DNA of 64,000 bases. Source: Chionis minor. Lineage: Eukaryota; Chordata; Aves; Charadriiformes; Chionididae. Shown piece after piece: positions 23,801 through 37,111 of the stretch. Location of the stretch: the NCBI GenBank assembly GCA_013398295.1, contig VZSF01008745.1, forward strand, positions 1,117,468 to 1,181,467, written 5' to 3'. The position numbers were made by a program, and so were the translations under genes. Positions within the stretch are counted from its first letter, which is position 1. Each line of letters begins with the position of its first letter. The notes under the pieces were generated by a model, which was given only the letters and a program-made list of their open reading frames with translations, searched no databases and was not told the DNA's origin.

Positions 23801-26579
23801 AAAAACACATTGAACTTGGCAATTTGTTGTCAGCATCACAAATTTCACAAAAGAGCAAAGTATTGTTGCCACTTTAAAAAGGAAGATGTAAAAGAAGAGC
23901 TTATTTTTTTCCTATATTTATTTTTTTTTTGAGAGATGAAAGTAGCTGCACTGCTTTCCTTACTGCTGCAAAAGGAAGTGGAGATCCATGTAGCAGCTGT
24001 AAGGTTCATTAATTTTTGTAAAAGAGGGAGGTTTCGTAACAGTAGTTTCTAAGCTGGATGGTACAATCTGGATCATGCTAGTTACCAACTGCAGTCTAGA
24101 CAGGCACAGTTCTCCTGGGAGAGCAGGAATGAATTTCATTCACTCAGTGCAGGCTGACTAAAGGATTCTTCCTAGGGGAGATAGAAATTAATTGTGAACT
24201 GCAACCTGCAAATGGTAAAATTCCTGGTGAGGGGTGCAAGGGGATGTGATCTTTTGCATTTGTGTGAGCTACAGTCAGTAAAAGCAGAAAATGAAAAATA
24301 AATAAAGCAGGGAAGAGAGAAGACTTACCTGCTCCAAAAATTACTTACTTCTGTTACAAAACCACCCTCTAGCATTGCAAATCTGCAGCATGAGGAAGAA
24401 AGAAAATGAGTTTGTTCATACACCTTATTTTGATGTGCACACTTTCAGTGTTTTGAGATGAAGCACCTGGGAGTGTGCTGTGTGGGTTTCATTGTGTATT
24501 TGCCTTTTTTTAAAAAAAAATAAATTCATATGCTAAAGTATTTTTACTCATCAGTGATGCTAGTACGTCTTGCTCCATTTGTTTCAGTAGCATCTACCTA
24601 ATCTAAACTCTTACATTCTCTTTCTCACCATTAACCTTTTAGGAAGGCCGATTTTTATGAGACTGACAGCATCAAACATCAGGATTCCAAGTTTTACAGA
24701 AATATAAATGTTATAAATCACACGAATTAAATATAGGTGTCTCTCCTGTCCAGCACATCAAGCATATTGGTAGGAAGAAGCTTCTCCACTCTCGTCCCTG
24801 CATGTAATTTGAAATTTTAAGAACTTGTCAAAATACCAAGTTACAAAGCTTTAGAATGTGAACTCACCTGCTGGTAGAACAGGCTTAACTGTGGAGAATA
24901 GTGATGTAAAAAGGAAAATGTGCACTCTTCTGCTCTTCAAGCTACCCAGAGTTTTAATGAAAATTACTTGCTCATATTCAAATGAATTGCTCATATTCAT
25001 TCATGTTTTTATTCCTATTCACTTTTCTATCCAAGAAGTTAAAACAGAAATTTGGCATTGTGTATTTTACCTACTTATTTCTTTGACTGTTATTTGAGAT
25101 AGCACATATTTCTCTGGTGATTTGCGTAATACTAATGAAGATATTCTTCATCTGTGGTTTGTAGGCTGCTGGTGGTCTGCTAAACACCTGGTAGTTTAGT
25201 TCATGGATAGCTGGAATGGGACATTTGGTGCTGGCTCAGGTCATTTCTTAATGGAGCTCAACAGCTGGAAACAAGAACTAGAGTAATTTTCCATTTAAGC
25301 AGATCTGAAATCGCTGAAGAGATCTTTTGTAGTTGTAAATGGGAAGTTAGGAACCTGTGAAGCAGTATCTCTAATTAAATGTCTTCCCCAATATGAAGGT
25401 ATGAGACTCTTCTTTGATGCAAAAACATAAATTACATGAAAGGGGCGGATATAAACTGTTCCAGCTCAGCATAAACATCAGTATCATCACTGAGGGAGCA
25501 GTGTGTATTCGTACACTGAAATATTGAAATACGTGCATATGAAGACATTAAAACTGTAGAACTTTCTCAGGGAGTCAGAGACAGTTAAAGCCTTTTCAGG
25601 CTGCTTGACAGAGTCAAATTTACTCCGGAGGTTGCTAAGTTGTTACGACCTCTTCACTGATAGTGTTACGGTAGACGTAGTCCATCTTACAGGTCAGACA
25701 AAGTTTGAGATGGCTAAAAAGGAAATGCAAATGTATGTTTCTGTACTGTGGATTTGTCTTTTTCATTACAGTAGCTGACTGTCAATACAGTGTTTATTTT
25801 TTATAATCTTTTAGTGGGTTTCTCTGCTTCTGTGGGAACTACAAAAGGTGGCCCAGGAAAGATTTACAAATGCCATAATGCTTTTTCTCCATTGGAAATT
25901 TCTGTAGTGGCTTGCAAATCAGAGGATTTAAATTAACCTGTAGTAGTTACTACTTCATAATTTTGAAAACTTTAAAAAATTATTTTCTCCAGATATCTTC
26001 GTTCTCCCTATGGTTTTGTTTTTTCAACTGAAAAATTTTGTTTGATAACATTTGGCATGAGAGAGAAGGTGGAGTAATCCTTTTAAGCTTCCCTTGTGTT
26101 ATCACTTTGGGTTTGTGTCACCTTGCTTTATTTAGATGTACTTTCCAAAGTGTACTGTATTTGATATTCCATTTCCATATGGTACAGAATGAGATTTTCA
26201 GGGAACTGGAAGATGCTCAGACATCCCTGGTCGAGATCAGAATTGTGCCTGGGCTTGTGTCATGCCTCCAAACAGAGATCAATACTGGAAGCTTAGGAAA
26301 GAGAATGAGAACAGGGCAGACATACAGAAAAATTCCTGCACTGAGTCTTCACAGCCTCTAGTTGTTTGTACTTTGTGTTTAAGAACCCTAATGGATTTTT
26401 TTTTTCCCCATCAAATCAAGTAGTCACATTTTCATTGTATGTACCATGTTAGCATCTGTAACTCCTGTGGCAGAGTTCCACTTAGCTGGATCACGTGTTG
26501 GTGGAAGGAGTTACCTTGAATGTGGTACCTGTTAATTTAATCTGATAGCCCTTAATTTCTATTACAGGAAGAGATAATG

Positions 26580-27300
26580 AGCCAGTCCTCCCTAACTACC
26601 TTCTCAGTGCCCCTCCTAATTTTTATAGACTTGTGTTAAGTCATCTCTGTGTATCTTTTTTTCCAGGATGACAAATCTATTCCATAGGTCTGATCATTCT
26701 TTGTGATTTTGTCTTTTCCAGTTCCCATAGGGATTGAGGTGGGTTACGTGTGAGGGGGAAAGGAGGTGAGAACCACACAAAATGATCTACGTGTTGAATG
26801 GATTTATACAGCGTTTGATAGCACTTTCCATTGCTCTATTCCTTTCCAAAGTATTAACAGCTATGTGTTTCAAAGCTGGTAATTTCTGTTTAAAGATAGC
26901 ATTTTTCCTTCAAATGTGTGGCTTTACTCTCTCTGAACTGAATTTCTATCTGTCCTCATTTCTGGATCAGCTGTGAACATGTGAAAAACAAGAGCCTTGA
27001 TGTAGATCCCTGAGGGACCCCCTTGTCACCATAATGAAATCCTGCCTTTTGTTTCCTGTCTTTTAATTGGTTACTTACCCAAGGTAATCTTTTTAAAAAA
27101 GGATGAACAGTAAAGTCCTTTTAATCTGCATCTCAGTTTTAGTTTTTAGTGTGCACTTAGGTCACAATTTCAATCTTCTGCAGGAGCCAGACCATCAACT
27201 ACTTTATTTGTATGTTTTATTTGCTGTGATTTGGCCATGCAAAGCAGAAAAGATCATAGTCGACTTGCGTAAAGACAGCATTGCTGTAACACCAGTATTT
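26580..27300 (-). mobile_element. Ancient CR1-type LINE relic, antisense
   Basis: On the + strand, pieces such as tttttttccaggatgacaaa, ttccataggtctgatcattc, gtcttttccagttcc and gtagatccctgagggacccc match, in the expected order, the reverse complement of the old CR1-type reverse-transcriptase region known from reptile and bird genomes. The copy is heavily diverged, with indels and no open frame. The edges are estimates. Confidence 0.55.
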
Positions 27301-27336
27301 ATTGGATAGATGACTGGGTTTATAGATTTATTGATG

Positions 27337-27427
27337 TATCTATAGATAGATAGATGCATACATATAGATATATACGTATAGGTAGGTACATAGACATATA
27401 TGTAGATAGATACATACAGATAGATAA
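27337..27427. repeat. GATA/TACA-type microsatellite
   Basis: An imperfect tetranucleotide repeat made of taga, taca and gata units over about 90 bases. It is old and interrupted but still likely to vary. Confidence 0.85.
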
Positions 27428-30400
27428 AGGATCTGTAGACAGACTAGCTGGCTACTGTGCTGGCAGGTAATATGCATGGACTGTATAACTAACATATTTA
27501 AAAATAGCAACTGTCATGGGATTCTGTTGACTGAATTTAGATGTCTGTGATGTTGGCTAGTACTCAAGGTTTCTTCACAGTCTGTAGACTAAAAGGCATT
27601 ATTGGGACATGACCTTTCTCATCCCAAAGGAGAAGTCCAGATGAATTACATGCTAAAAGGGCTGTTTACCTCCAGTGACAGAAGGGAAGCCTGCAGTCAC
27701 TCGTCCATATATACACATCTGTCTCATAGATGATGTTTAAGTGAAATGAACTCCATCTTGAATAACTGCTTCAGAATGACAGCATATTGTCATTTTGCAT
27801 CTCAGTGACAAAACCACCTGAATGCTGTTGTACTGAGAAGTGTAACCAGATTACATGTAAACTGTGATAGCCTCACATGTAGTTATAACACAGCAGAAGT
27901 AAGGTCTGTATGAAACCCTAAATTTTAAGATTTCCTAGCTTTTTATCAGGGCTAAATGATCATTAAAATAATAAGTAACTGTGAATAGCACATTAAATAG
28001 ATAAAATTGTATTAATATAATACTACAAGATAAGTTTTAATTGCAGTACCCAGTGCTTTCTTCTAAAAAAATACACACCTGCAAAATCTACCAAAGAACT
28101 TAGTACTCCGATCTTTGATTCTTATCCATTGTCCCTTTTTCTTTTAAAGAACTTTTTCCTGAAAAAAACAGACATTTAATTGTTGTTATAAAATGTGAAG
28201 GAGTAACAAACTCTGAGCCATCAAGGAATGTCGACATACATTGATTAAATCAGCCTGGTCTTCCTTTCTTCCCCTCTTTTCTGCTCTGTGTAATCATTCA
28301 AAGCCGTATGCCTGAGGTAGTACAGGCTTGCCATTTTGTCTTTATTTTGCTGTAGACATTCAGAACCACATAAATCATTCCTTGTCTATCGTGGTGATTT
28401 TATAGGTCTTCTCTGTGTGTAATTTCCAAATATTTTTTTACCTAATTAAGTAAAGCACCAGTAACTACTTTTATTAACTATTTCAGAAGTTATCGTTATT
28501 TTGAAAAACAAAATAGTTTTTAATCAAAACAAATGTGACTATGCCTTAGGTATTCAAAGCATTTGTTCTTAGGCTTGATGTAGTTTGAACAGCTGAACTG
28601 ATAAGAAGAGATAGTTTTGCTTTTTTTTTTTTCCAACTGTAAAAAAGAAGTACATCAGAAGAATAAGCATCAGTGATCAATCAAAAAACAAAGCCCCAGA
28701 AAAATCATGGTTTGTTCTAAAACTTCCCTTATTCAGGGACCTCGGTGCTGTTTCCTTTGCGTTACTTTTTTGCTTGCTTGCCTGCTTGAATTCCAGTGCC
28801 ATGACAGTGGGTGAGAGATACAGAAATTGTAAGATGCTCTGACATTCAGTGCTCTATTTCTAGGGCACTGAGTGATCTGAGAGTGGTGTAATGTAATCAC
28901 AACCTGCTTACCATTTGCTGGAATGAGAATTAGAGTATTGTAGTAGGATTTAGACTGACACGCTATTTTTGCTCCTGTGTTGTCGTCGTCCCCCCCGCCG
29001 CCCCTTTTTTTTATTTATTCAATAAGTAACTTTTGTATTTGGTAAAAATGTATCGGTTTCTGTGTGAACACTATGAAACATTTTTCCTCCAGATACCTTA
29101 GTTTTGCTGCATATGTATCCTAATTCTAAAAGCCTTTAACACTCAAGCAGAGTATACTTGTTTGCCTACTTGAACATTATTTTCCTCTAAAGCAGTGCTG
29201 GCATAGTAGCCAGTTCCCAGAGGACTGATGTTCACCAGCAGTTACAGGGCCTCCACCTTTTCACTGTTGACTTCAGACAACTTGTCTGCTTTGTCCAAAC
29301 TTGTGAATTGTGGAAAGAGTCGTGCTGATGGCTGAAACGATGCTAATTTTCAAGACACTCCAGTGGGATGAAGGCTTTGCTCTTTTTGCTTTGTAATACC
29401 AGGATTTTATTTGAAGGGACATCTTTTATTTAGGCATTTGTTGATTTTGTCTAGACAGAGAGAATTAAGGTGCCAGTGGTTCATGTGGCTTTCGCAGCAC
29501 CTAAATACAGGGTTTGCAACCTTGCTATAGAAGGGTAAAATCTTTCACAGGTAAAATCTCTTTCAAAAGAAAAAAATTATTTCTTTCTTTACAATGATGT
29601 GCTGTAATTTAGAAGGCCTATGTTCATCCAAGTCTGGAAGTCATCTACTGTAGACATCAGTTAGAAAAACGGCACTTAAGTCTGCTGAAATATGGACTAA
29701 GTGTGAAAATGCATTATTTTCAGATTGTCCAGTAGAAGGTAATATAGCTTGACTGTGTGCAAAGAAACCAGAATGTGAAATTTAAAAATCCTTTAATTGC
29801 TTTGTTGTCTGCATTCTGCGAAATATTGGCCAAACACTTCACTAAAAAGAGTTCTGTGGGTGTGTGCCATGTCTGATCCTGTGGTCAGGGTGCCCATTCT
29901 TCATGGCAGTATCATCTGGTATGTAGGGCTGAGTACTTGAGTGTCACTCGTATTAAGTCCTTTGAATGATGAAAGGCCAGCACTACTGCAACCTTTCCTT
30001 GGGTTGCCCTGAGTATGGTCAAAATGTGATATGCTGGCCCCAGGAATTATTAAAGCACACTGTGAGATGCTTACCATGCTTTCCTGAATAGCTTACGCTG
30101 GTATAAATGAGCGCAGCACCTGAGAGTTGCACCTTATCCCTATGACCGTAAGTTTTCCTGACATGGTTCTACCCAAATGTTTGTGCAGCTGTTTAGTGAA
30201 GCAGATAACATTAAAACTCTTTCGTTCTTCCTTCCCCTCTGCAATCCTTTTTAATATGGATCGATTCCCTCCTCTCCCCTTGCAGATACGCTAATGCCAC
30301 AGCAGAGGCAGGAGTGGTGGCTGGAATCCCTGGCCAAGGGTGGATCCCCATGGCAACCTGTGGTGGGTGGGCTGGGGCAGCGACTGGGCTATTTCCTCTC

Positions 30401-30698
30401 TCTTGCTCAAAGCAAGTGGATTATGAGACACCTGTGAGACACCAGTTATGAGACATCCTGTTGTTCTGCTCATACTCGGAGCAAACTAAGAGCAGGAGAA
30501 TAAAAAGAAATTTGCTTGCCCGTTCTTGCCACAGTCAGGTTGTAACTGAGGACTGGGTGAACACTTGTTTCCTACCCCATTCATTCACCTAACCTAGTTT
30601 TAAGGTAATTACCCTGTGTTGTGGCTGGAATATCCTCATAGGTGATGTCAGTAGAAATAGATGCAGCTTGGGCAATCGGCTGGGCATGCATTGGGCAG

Positions 30699-30739
30699 AT
30701 GTACCTAGCTGGTACATCTAGATGTATCTAGCTGGTATT
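30699..30739. repeat. Short direct duplication
   Basis: Two near-identical units (gatgtacctagctggtac and gatgtatctagctggtat) are separated by five bases. Each unit is partly palindromic around ctagctgg. Confidence 0.75.
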
Positions 30740-33683
30740 AAAAAATTTTAATAATTATAGTTCAGGAGCATATGGATGGTATTTCTAGCAAAAGACAGCT
30801 GGGTAGAAAGTAGATACAGAGGAAGAACCTATTTTAGATTACTGAGGCAATCAAATGTGGAGGTAGGTGCTTAATCACACTTTCCCTGAAGAATCTTTGT
30901 TTTCTCTGTAAAAGTTTCTTAAAATTCCCGTTACCCCCTTTGACATGCCATGTGGTGACCCTTTAGGAGAACTCTTAACTGTCCTTTTGGCAAACCCCAG
31001 GATAGCAATGCTTGATCATGCTGTCACAGAAAGTACTTTATGCAGAGTTGAATGTTGATATCATGGGAAAAACTGAAACCCTGGACATTTCTTTTGTCTC
31101 TGACAGAGTAAGGGCATTTCAACATCTGAAAGCCTTTGGGGTTTTTATATTTGGGCTCTTTCAAATTTTTTTTTTTTTAAATTTGAGGTAGACCAGGTGG
31201 GATGGGTAAAGGACTTGATGATGTTCTATAAATACTTGAAGCAGATTAGAATAAAAGAAATTAATTTGTCTCCCCCTTCACAACAACAGCATTATACATA
31301 GTCAGTGAGAAGCTTGTTTATGTTTCTTTTCGTACAGATCTGCGAGTGACCATTTCTGCTTCTTTGTGAAAAAATGTTCTCAGTTACAAAATGGACTGTC
31401 AAAAATATATTAATGTATTATATTTATATTAGTGGCCTTGGATTTGCATGTAAACCTATAGGTTAAAAAACTCTCATGCATATAAACAACATTCAAAAAT
31501 AGTAGTTGAATGTTAAAAGGAAGTATTGTGGTCAAAGAAACATGGCACCTGTTTTTCCCCTGACCTAATTGCTGAGTTCTCTGAAATTCTAAAAGTGCTC
31601 AGGATACGTAACTGTCTTTTCCTCCCCTGTTTAAAATATCAATGCATATTGTTATATTGTCACTGTTCAAACTGACAAATGATGTTAAGCTTAAAAACAT
31701 TAGTGGTTCCATCTCATACAGCACATTTTTATAAATTCTTAATGTCTGATGTATTCCTTAGAGATGTCTTAAAGGAGTTACATTTCAAGTAGCAGTTCCA
31801 AAATACTTTGTCTAGGGTAAAGACCTCGGTACACTTTCCAGAATACATACTGATGCTGAGTCATTTATTTTTTTTTCCTTACTCCTGAGTAAATAAGCTG
31901 TTGCTTGGGGAAGCCTATATTTGTTAAAGGAGAGTCAAAGAATAAATATGTTGCTTTAGTGCAAAGAAGTATAACAAAATCTTCTGTAGGAATCTAGCTG
32001 GTGCACAAGTGACAGTTCAATTTGCATTTTCAGATTAAATGTTCTAGAGACAGAAGACCTGAATAACAAAAGTAAGTAGACAAGTCAATTTTCAACTGTA
32101 TTTCAACCCTGAAATACAATTTTTAAATGGCCTTAAAGGAATAAACGTGATCACAGGTCTACTTTTCTTCCTCTGTTCAGGGTTGAGTAGTTGTAGGGAA
32201 GGGCCATAGTGCCCTCAAGTGAGAAAAACTCACTTGCGTACTGCCCATTATGTGCTCTGCTTCTCTTGTGTTGTTCTCTGCTGTTACAGGGATTGCAATT
32301 GAGCCAAAATACTTAAATGAAAGGAAATGAGACTGTTTAGATTGTGCTGTGACCTCATTCACACAACTGTGTGCTACCTCAACCACTTTTGTCATCACTG
32401 TTAATTCAGTATAAGAGGAAACTGGTCTGCAGTGATAGGGATTTGCAGTGTACCAAACTGCCATCAAGGCCTCTTCTGCTAAAAGAACGTGTTATTTAAT
32501 GCTAGGCTGTCCTTCCATTGGCTTCATAAAACCAAGCATTAAGACTGGCAGGTTGCTGATAAATCTGTTTCATCCGTCTGAATATCTGTACACAAAATCA
32601 TTGTCATTATTCATGCTTTTACCAGCTGTTTCTGCAGAAAGAGGGCATTTCATCCCCTTTCATCTTTGGGATTCACTTGTCAGATGATTAGGGGGATTTG
32701 TGTCTGACAACTAAATAATCTAATTATACTTGCCTTGCAGAAATAGTGGGTTCAAGATTCTGCCTGCTTTGTTGATATGTTCTGTTGTGTCTTGGGAATC
32801 AACCTAGGCTTGGAGTCAGGAAATCTGAACTCTGCTTCCACCACGTGTTTCTTGTGTGACAGGACTAAGCAAGTCAGAGTGATATCTACAGAGTAATGTA
32901 AGTGGAACAAGACTGGCTGCCACCACCTAGAAATAAGATTTATGGTAATCAGCATACTGGAGGAGGATAGAGAGAAAATGAAACAGTGCTCTTCAGAAGT
33001 GTCTCTGAAGAACCATGCTAGAGATACAAAGGCAGAGGGGAATATGCTACCCATTTTGCCGAGGCTGAAACCATTCTGCAGCCAAGAATTCAAGATATAT
33101 AGGGCTAGAGAGAAAATGCAGAACTTCCCTTGTCTTTACAACCTGGCTATTAGAACACTGCTGAGATGGGGTTCATTATGGGCCTTCTGGTTCATGCTCC
33201 ATCTGACTCTTTATTACAAACATTATTGACAAAATGATAACAGTTGGCTAAATGTAGAGAGAGAGGGTTCATGCTGGGAGATGTCAGGGGATGCTGGCAG
33301 GGCTGAGGATCCTGCTGTTGGATTTGGAGTGTCTAAAGCCCCAAAAAAGTCCTTCAAGTTCTAAATCTTGTTTTGTGCCTGTGTCCCAAAGGGGTAAGAT
33401 CTGCTTGCTTCTAGGGAACGTTGAGCCTGATAGGGAGGAATGAATTGTGTAAAAGACTAAATAATGTGAAAGCTGGAGTTGTATATCAGTATTCTGCAGT
33501 GTAGATCAATGCGTCTGGAAGGGCTTGGAGGGCATAATTTTTCTGAAATAGAATTGACCTTCTTATATAAAGGAAGAACAGAGAAGGGGGAAGAATTATA
33601 TGGAAATCTTCAGTTCAACCCAATTAAAGTGTACTTTGTTGCCATGTTTACTTTTTTAGAAGCGAAGGAGGTTTTGATAAATT

Positions 33684-33746
33684 ATAGAATCATAGAATGG
33701 TTAGAGTTGGAAGGGACCCTTATGCTGGGCCTTCAACTGCAGGGGA
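33684..33746 (-). mobile_element. CR1 LINE 3' tip
   Basis: The sequence atagaatcatagaatggtta followed by gagttggaagggaccct is the reverse complement of the CR1 3' end, including its ATTCTATG-type tail. Only about 60 bases remain, with a diverged inner part. Confidence 0.85.
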
Positions 33747-34349
33747 GAGACCAAAATACCCTATAGTAACTAGTCCCTGAGAAGAAAAGTCTATGACATG
33801 AAGATGTGTGTTGGATCAGCAAGAATTTAAATTGGGCTTGCTTGGTTCTCCTAGCCACAAGTAAATTTGGTAGATATTTGACCTGTATGGGAGTATGAGC
33901 GATGTAAAACTGTTGGAGAGTCAGAAGCAAAGCTTCTGGCTCATATTGGATGAGATGTATCTTGTCTCCCATTTCTCTTTTCTTGTCAGAAAAATTGGTA
34001 ACTGTGATAATGTTACTTGTTCTGGGACTCCCATCACACAGATCTTAGCTATACTTCAAGTTTTATCCTGTTAAAGCAGAACCATCAGACTTAACAGATC
34101 ATAGTGGATTCAGTTTCTCTTAGAGTGAGGGAACTTTGTCTTGCATGTTTCCTAATGAACAAATGAGTACTATATCAAGTTTCATGGAGATACTTTCAGA
34201 AAGTGGTAGCAAATCTTTTCCATGGAAATGCATGGATCAGCATAGATGACTGGTAAACACAAATAAATCATAAAAAAAAAATCTCCTTTAGTACCGTTTT
34301 ACAGGAAGAGTAAAGCATTTTGGCAGCATAGGTCCACCTGAAACCAGAT

Positions 34350-36300
34350 TTGCATGTCTTATCCATTTTTTTTCTTTTTTTCCTGTCAGTTTTTTTTATG
34401 TCACCCCTATAAATCCTTGGGTGTAGTCCCCTTACAATTGAAGAATACCAGTTCCACTTGTCTTCTCTCCCTGTCCCACAACAAAGTCAGAACCACCTCA
34501 CTAGAGTGGGTTCTGTGCAACCCTTGTTTAAATTATTTGAACTACAACTTTCTGTATCCTCACAGTGGATATAAACATTCCTTCCTTTCCTCATCACGGA
34601 ATTCTGGGATGACTTTGCTCATTCCACGATAAATGATCTTTGATTCTTGTAGGTCACTGTGATCTTTCAGCATATTCCACGTGCTACACTCAGTTTTGAA
34701 CTGCTCTTCATCTATCAGTAGACCTGCCAGAAGTCCAGTTTCTCATTTCTTTGCTCAGGCTATTTCTTCATGTGCAAAAAGAGCCATGTCTTCAGCCGCT
34801 TTGCTCTCCAGGCTTTTCACCTTCTCTCCTCAACAAATTGCAGTTCATGCAAACACTGCTTTCTGACATGTTTCCTAGCTCCCAACAGCTGATTTATCAA
34901 TTGCACAAGCATTCTTTCTGAATGAGAAGAGGAATGAATGTTTTCAAGCATTGCACTTATATCTGCTTCTATAAATTAAGAAATTACATTGCAGCATGCC
35001 CTTCTCACTGGGATACACTAGTTTCTTCCTCTTCGCCCATTGTTCTTTTGCTGTGACTTTTAGCTTGTTAAATTTTTGTTTGGTTTGGGTTTACCTGGGT
35101 TTTTGGTTCCATGGCATAAGATCAATAATTCCTGTATGATAAAACAATTATCAAATGCTTTCCTTTAATTAATAGTGCTTGAATAACAATTTCATTTTTA
35201 CAAAAAGAAACACTCCCCTAAAGTTTCTGGATATTCATCTAGTAAGCATTCCTTTCTGAGTTAAATAGCAGTGTAGTTTAGAGTATGTGCTCTCATCGTT
35301 TTCCGAACCATTTTATGAAGCTGAACTGTGAAAAAAGGTGTGATCATGAATGAGCATGTACCAAGATGTGCAGCTATCTTGAACTGCTCTGTTTGCCTCC
35401 GAACGAAAAGCTGTCTACCCAGTCTTGCTTTCATCTTGAAGGTATTCTGTGCTTTTATCTGTGTGAATTCCCAGCAGCTTCACATTCTTCGTGATACCTC
35501 TTCCAGTCCAATTTTCACTGCTTTCCAGCTACATCTCCGAGTCACCTCTTCATTATCATCCTTCTTGACTTTAAGCTTCTTCAGCACAGCCAGGTTGTGC
35601 TCTTTTCTTAGTTTTGTCCTCTCCTGATTTGCAAGAGTCCATCATCTCCTGTTTTTCTGTTACCTCCTTAATCACTGCTTCTTGTCTCTCATGCCCACCT
35701 CAGTAAAGAAACTGGGAAGTTCTGTAGAGTTTTGCTGTTAATCTCTCTTCCCCTGAAGTTCACAAACTCCAGATTCTAGGTAGAGTTTTAAGCTCATCAG
35801 AAGGTCAGTTGTTTCTGCTGACGCCTGCAAGTTAAGTTGCAAAAGGACACTTTTAGGTATTGCCATTCATAATGTGTCTTACTTGCCAAGCCAAGTTCTA
35901 TGACTGTCTTGTGCACAACTCTCAAAACCACCTCTCTTCCAGAGGTGTTCCTTTTGCCAGCCTAAAATCCTTGTGTGTATATTTTACTCCTTTTCATAGA
36001 TAAGTTTTGACACAGCGTACGAAATGACTAATATGGAGCTCTTCATATTCCTTATACACCTTGAAATTTTTCAGCTACTTCAAGCGCTGTACTCCTATTG
36101 CTTCTCACATTGACCGGTGTTTTCCTCATGGTCCCCAAGAGGTTCTCAGTGCCTTCAAGACTAAATCTTACCTCTCTTGTCTCTCAGAAGGTCACCAGAG
36201 TATGGAGGAGATTTTGTGGTGTTTATGTATCCTTACCAGCACAGGATGTTCAGCTGCAGTTCAAGTACTCATATCTATGTAAACAAGTAATAATTACAGT
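34350..36300. other. Pyrimidine-rich intronic stretch, no gene recognised
   Basis: The + strand is notably C/T-rich over nearly 2 kb, which yields several short open frames rich in Ser, Leu and Phe. The complement reads Lys/Glu-rich in pieces but is broken by stops, and I recognise no family. It may be plain strand asymmetry or a very old retrocopy. Confidence 0.3.
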
Positions 36301-37035
36301 TGCATCCTCAACTACACGTGGCTGGGATTTTAAAACTAAACAGCTTTCTTGATAGGGAGAAAAGCTGAGAGAGGGGATAGCATGCATATAGTAACTGGTG
36401 AAGATACATAAAGATGAATATCATCATCAATTGTATTGTATTTTGTTGGAGGCAGGTAATGTTTATTTACTGTTCTTTCAGCTTACCTGTCTAAGGCTGA
36501 TTATTGCTTATTGTAGCACTTCTCTGTAAATTAGTTATTTTTGCTCAAAATAAAAAAAACACGAAACTGTTTAAATAGATGTCAACTTAAAAATCACACT
36601 CAATCTGAAATGACTGAAATGAATACTCCTTGTATGGACAGAAGTCAAGGGTTTTTTTCCCCCCCACTCTTCTTTCAGTTTTACTTTTGGTACTGAATAG
36701 CACCTTTCCTTAAGTAATTTCAGACAAAAAGTTCACCAATGAAACTTCTGTGAGTCTTCCCTAAAACTGTGCTAAGGAGTCAATGTTTAAAAATGTTAGT
36801 AAACATTTTATTAAAAGAAAAATTTTAAGATCACATTTTTATGAATTCTTTATCATTTTTAAAAAAAGCTAACAAAACCCCCACAGACAAACCTAAGTAT
36901 AGTTTTATTTGCGTCTGTGTCTTTATTGTCCTTTTTCTATTCTGATATTTTGTTTTTCCATTACAGTTTTTTTTATGTTGTCCAGCTTTTAAATGAACCT
37001 GCAAATTTTAAATGAGAATAATTATTTCTTTTCAG

Positions 37036-37111
37036 AGTGTTGGGAAGAAAATACCTCCAGCCACAACAACTCAGGAGCCAACAAAAGTAGAAGTGGACAG
37101 CAGAACAAAAA
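37036..37111 (+). CDS. SH3KBP1: SH3KBP1 exon: linker just before SH3-C
   Basis: A 76-nt exon between a ttcttttcag acceptor and a gtaggt donor. Twenty-five codons begin SVGKKIPPATTTQEP and end KVEVDSRTK, with one left-over base (a). The human protein as I recall it has TIGKKLPATTATPDSSKTEMDSRTK-S here, so the ends are conserved and the middle has drifted. The acceptor region reads ttcagag. Only the first AG keeps the frame (AGT, Ser). The a at the end joins cc at 46279 to give ACC (Thr), where mammals have Ser. The segment is an unstructured linker leading into the third SH3 domain. Confidence 0.95.

Larger units (their letters stand above)
14119..37035 (+). other. SH3KBP1: Large SH3KBP1 intron (about 22.9 kb)
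   Basis: This intron runs from a gtgagt donor to a ttcttttcag acceptor. It contains the CR1 copies, old CR1-type relic, GC-rich patch and microsatellites listed separately. The stretch at about 14.85-15.23 kb is non-repetitive and of even composition, and might be conserved, but I cannot test that. The stretch at about 34.35-36.3 kb is pyrimidine-rich on the + strand. I found no further exon or foreign gene between these items. Confidence 0.75.

Noticed and set aside
27337..27427. Regularly repeated short units suggesting an array
   Set aside because: The units are four-base microsatellite repeats without spacers. This is not CRISPR-like.
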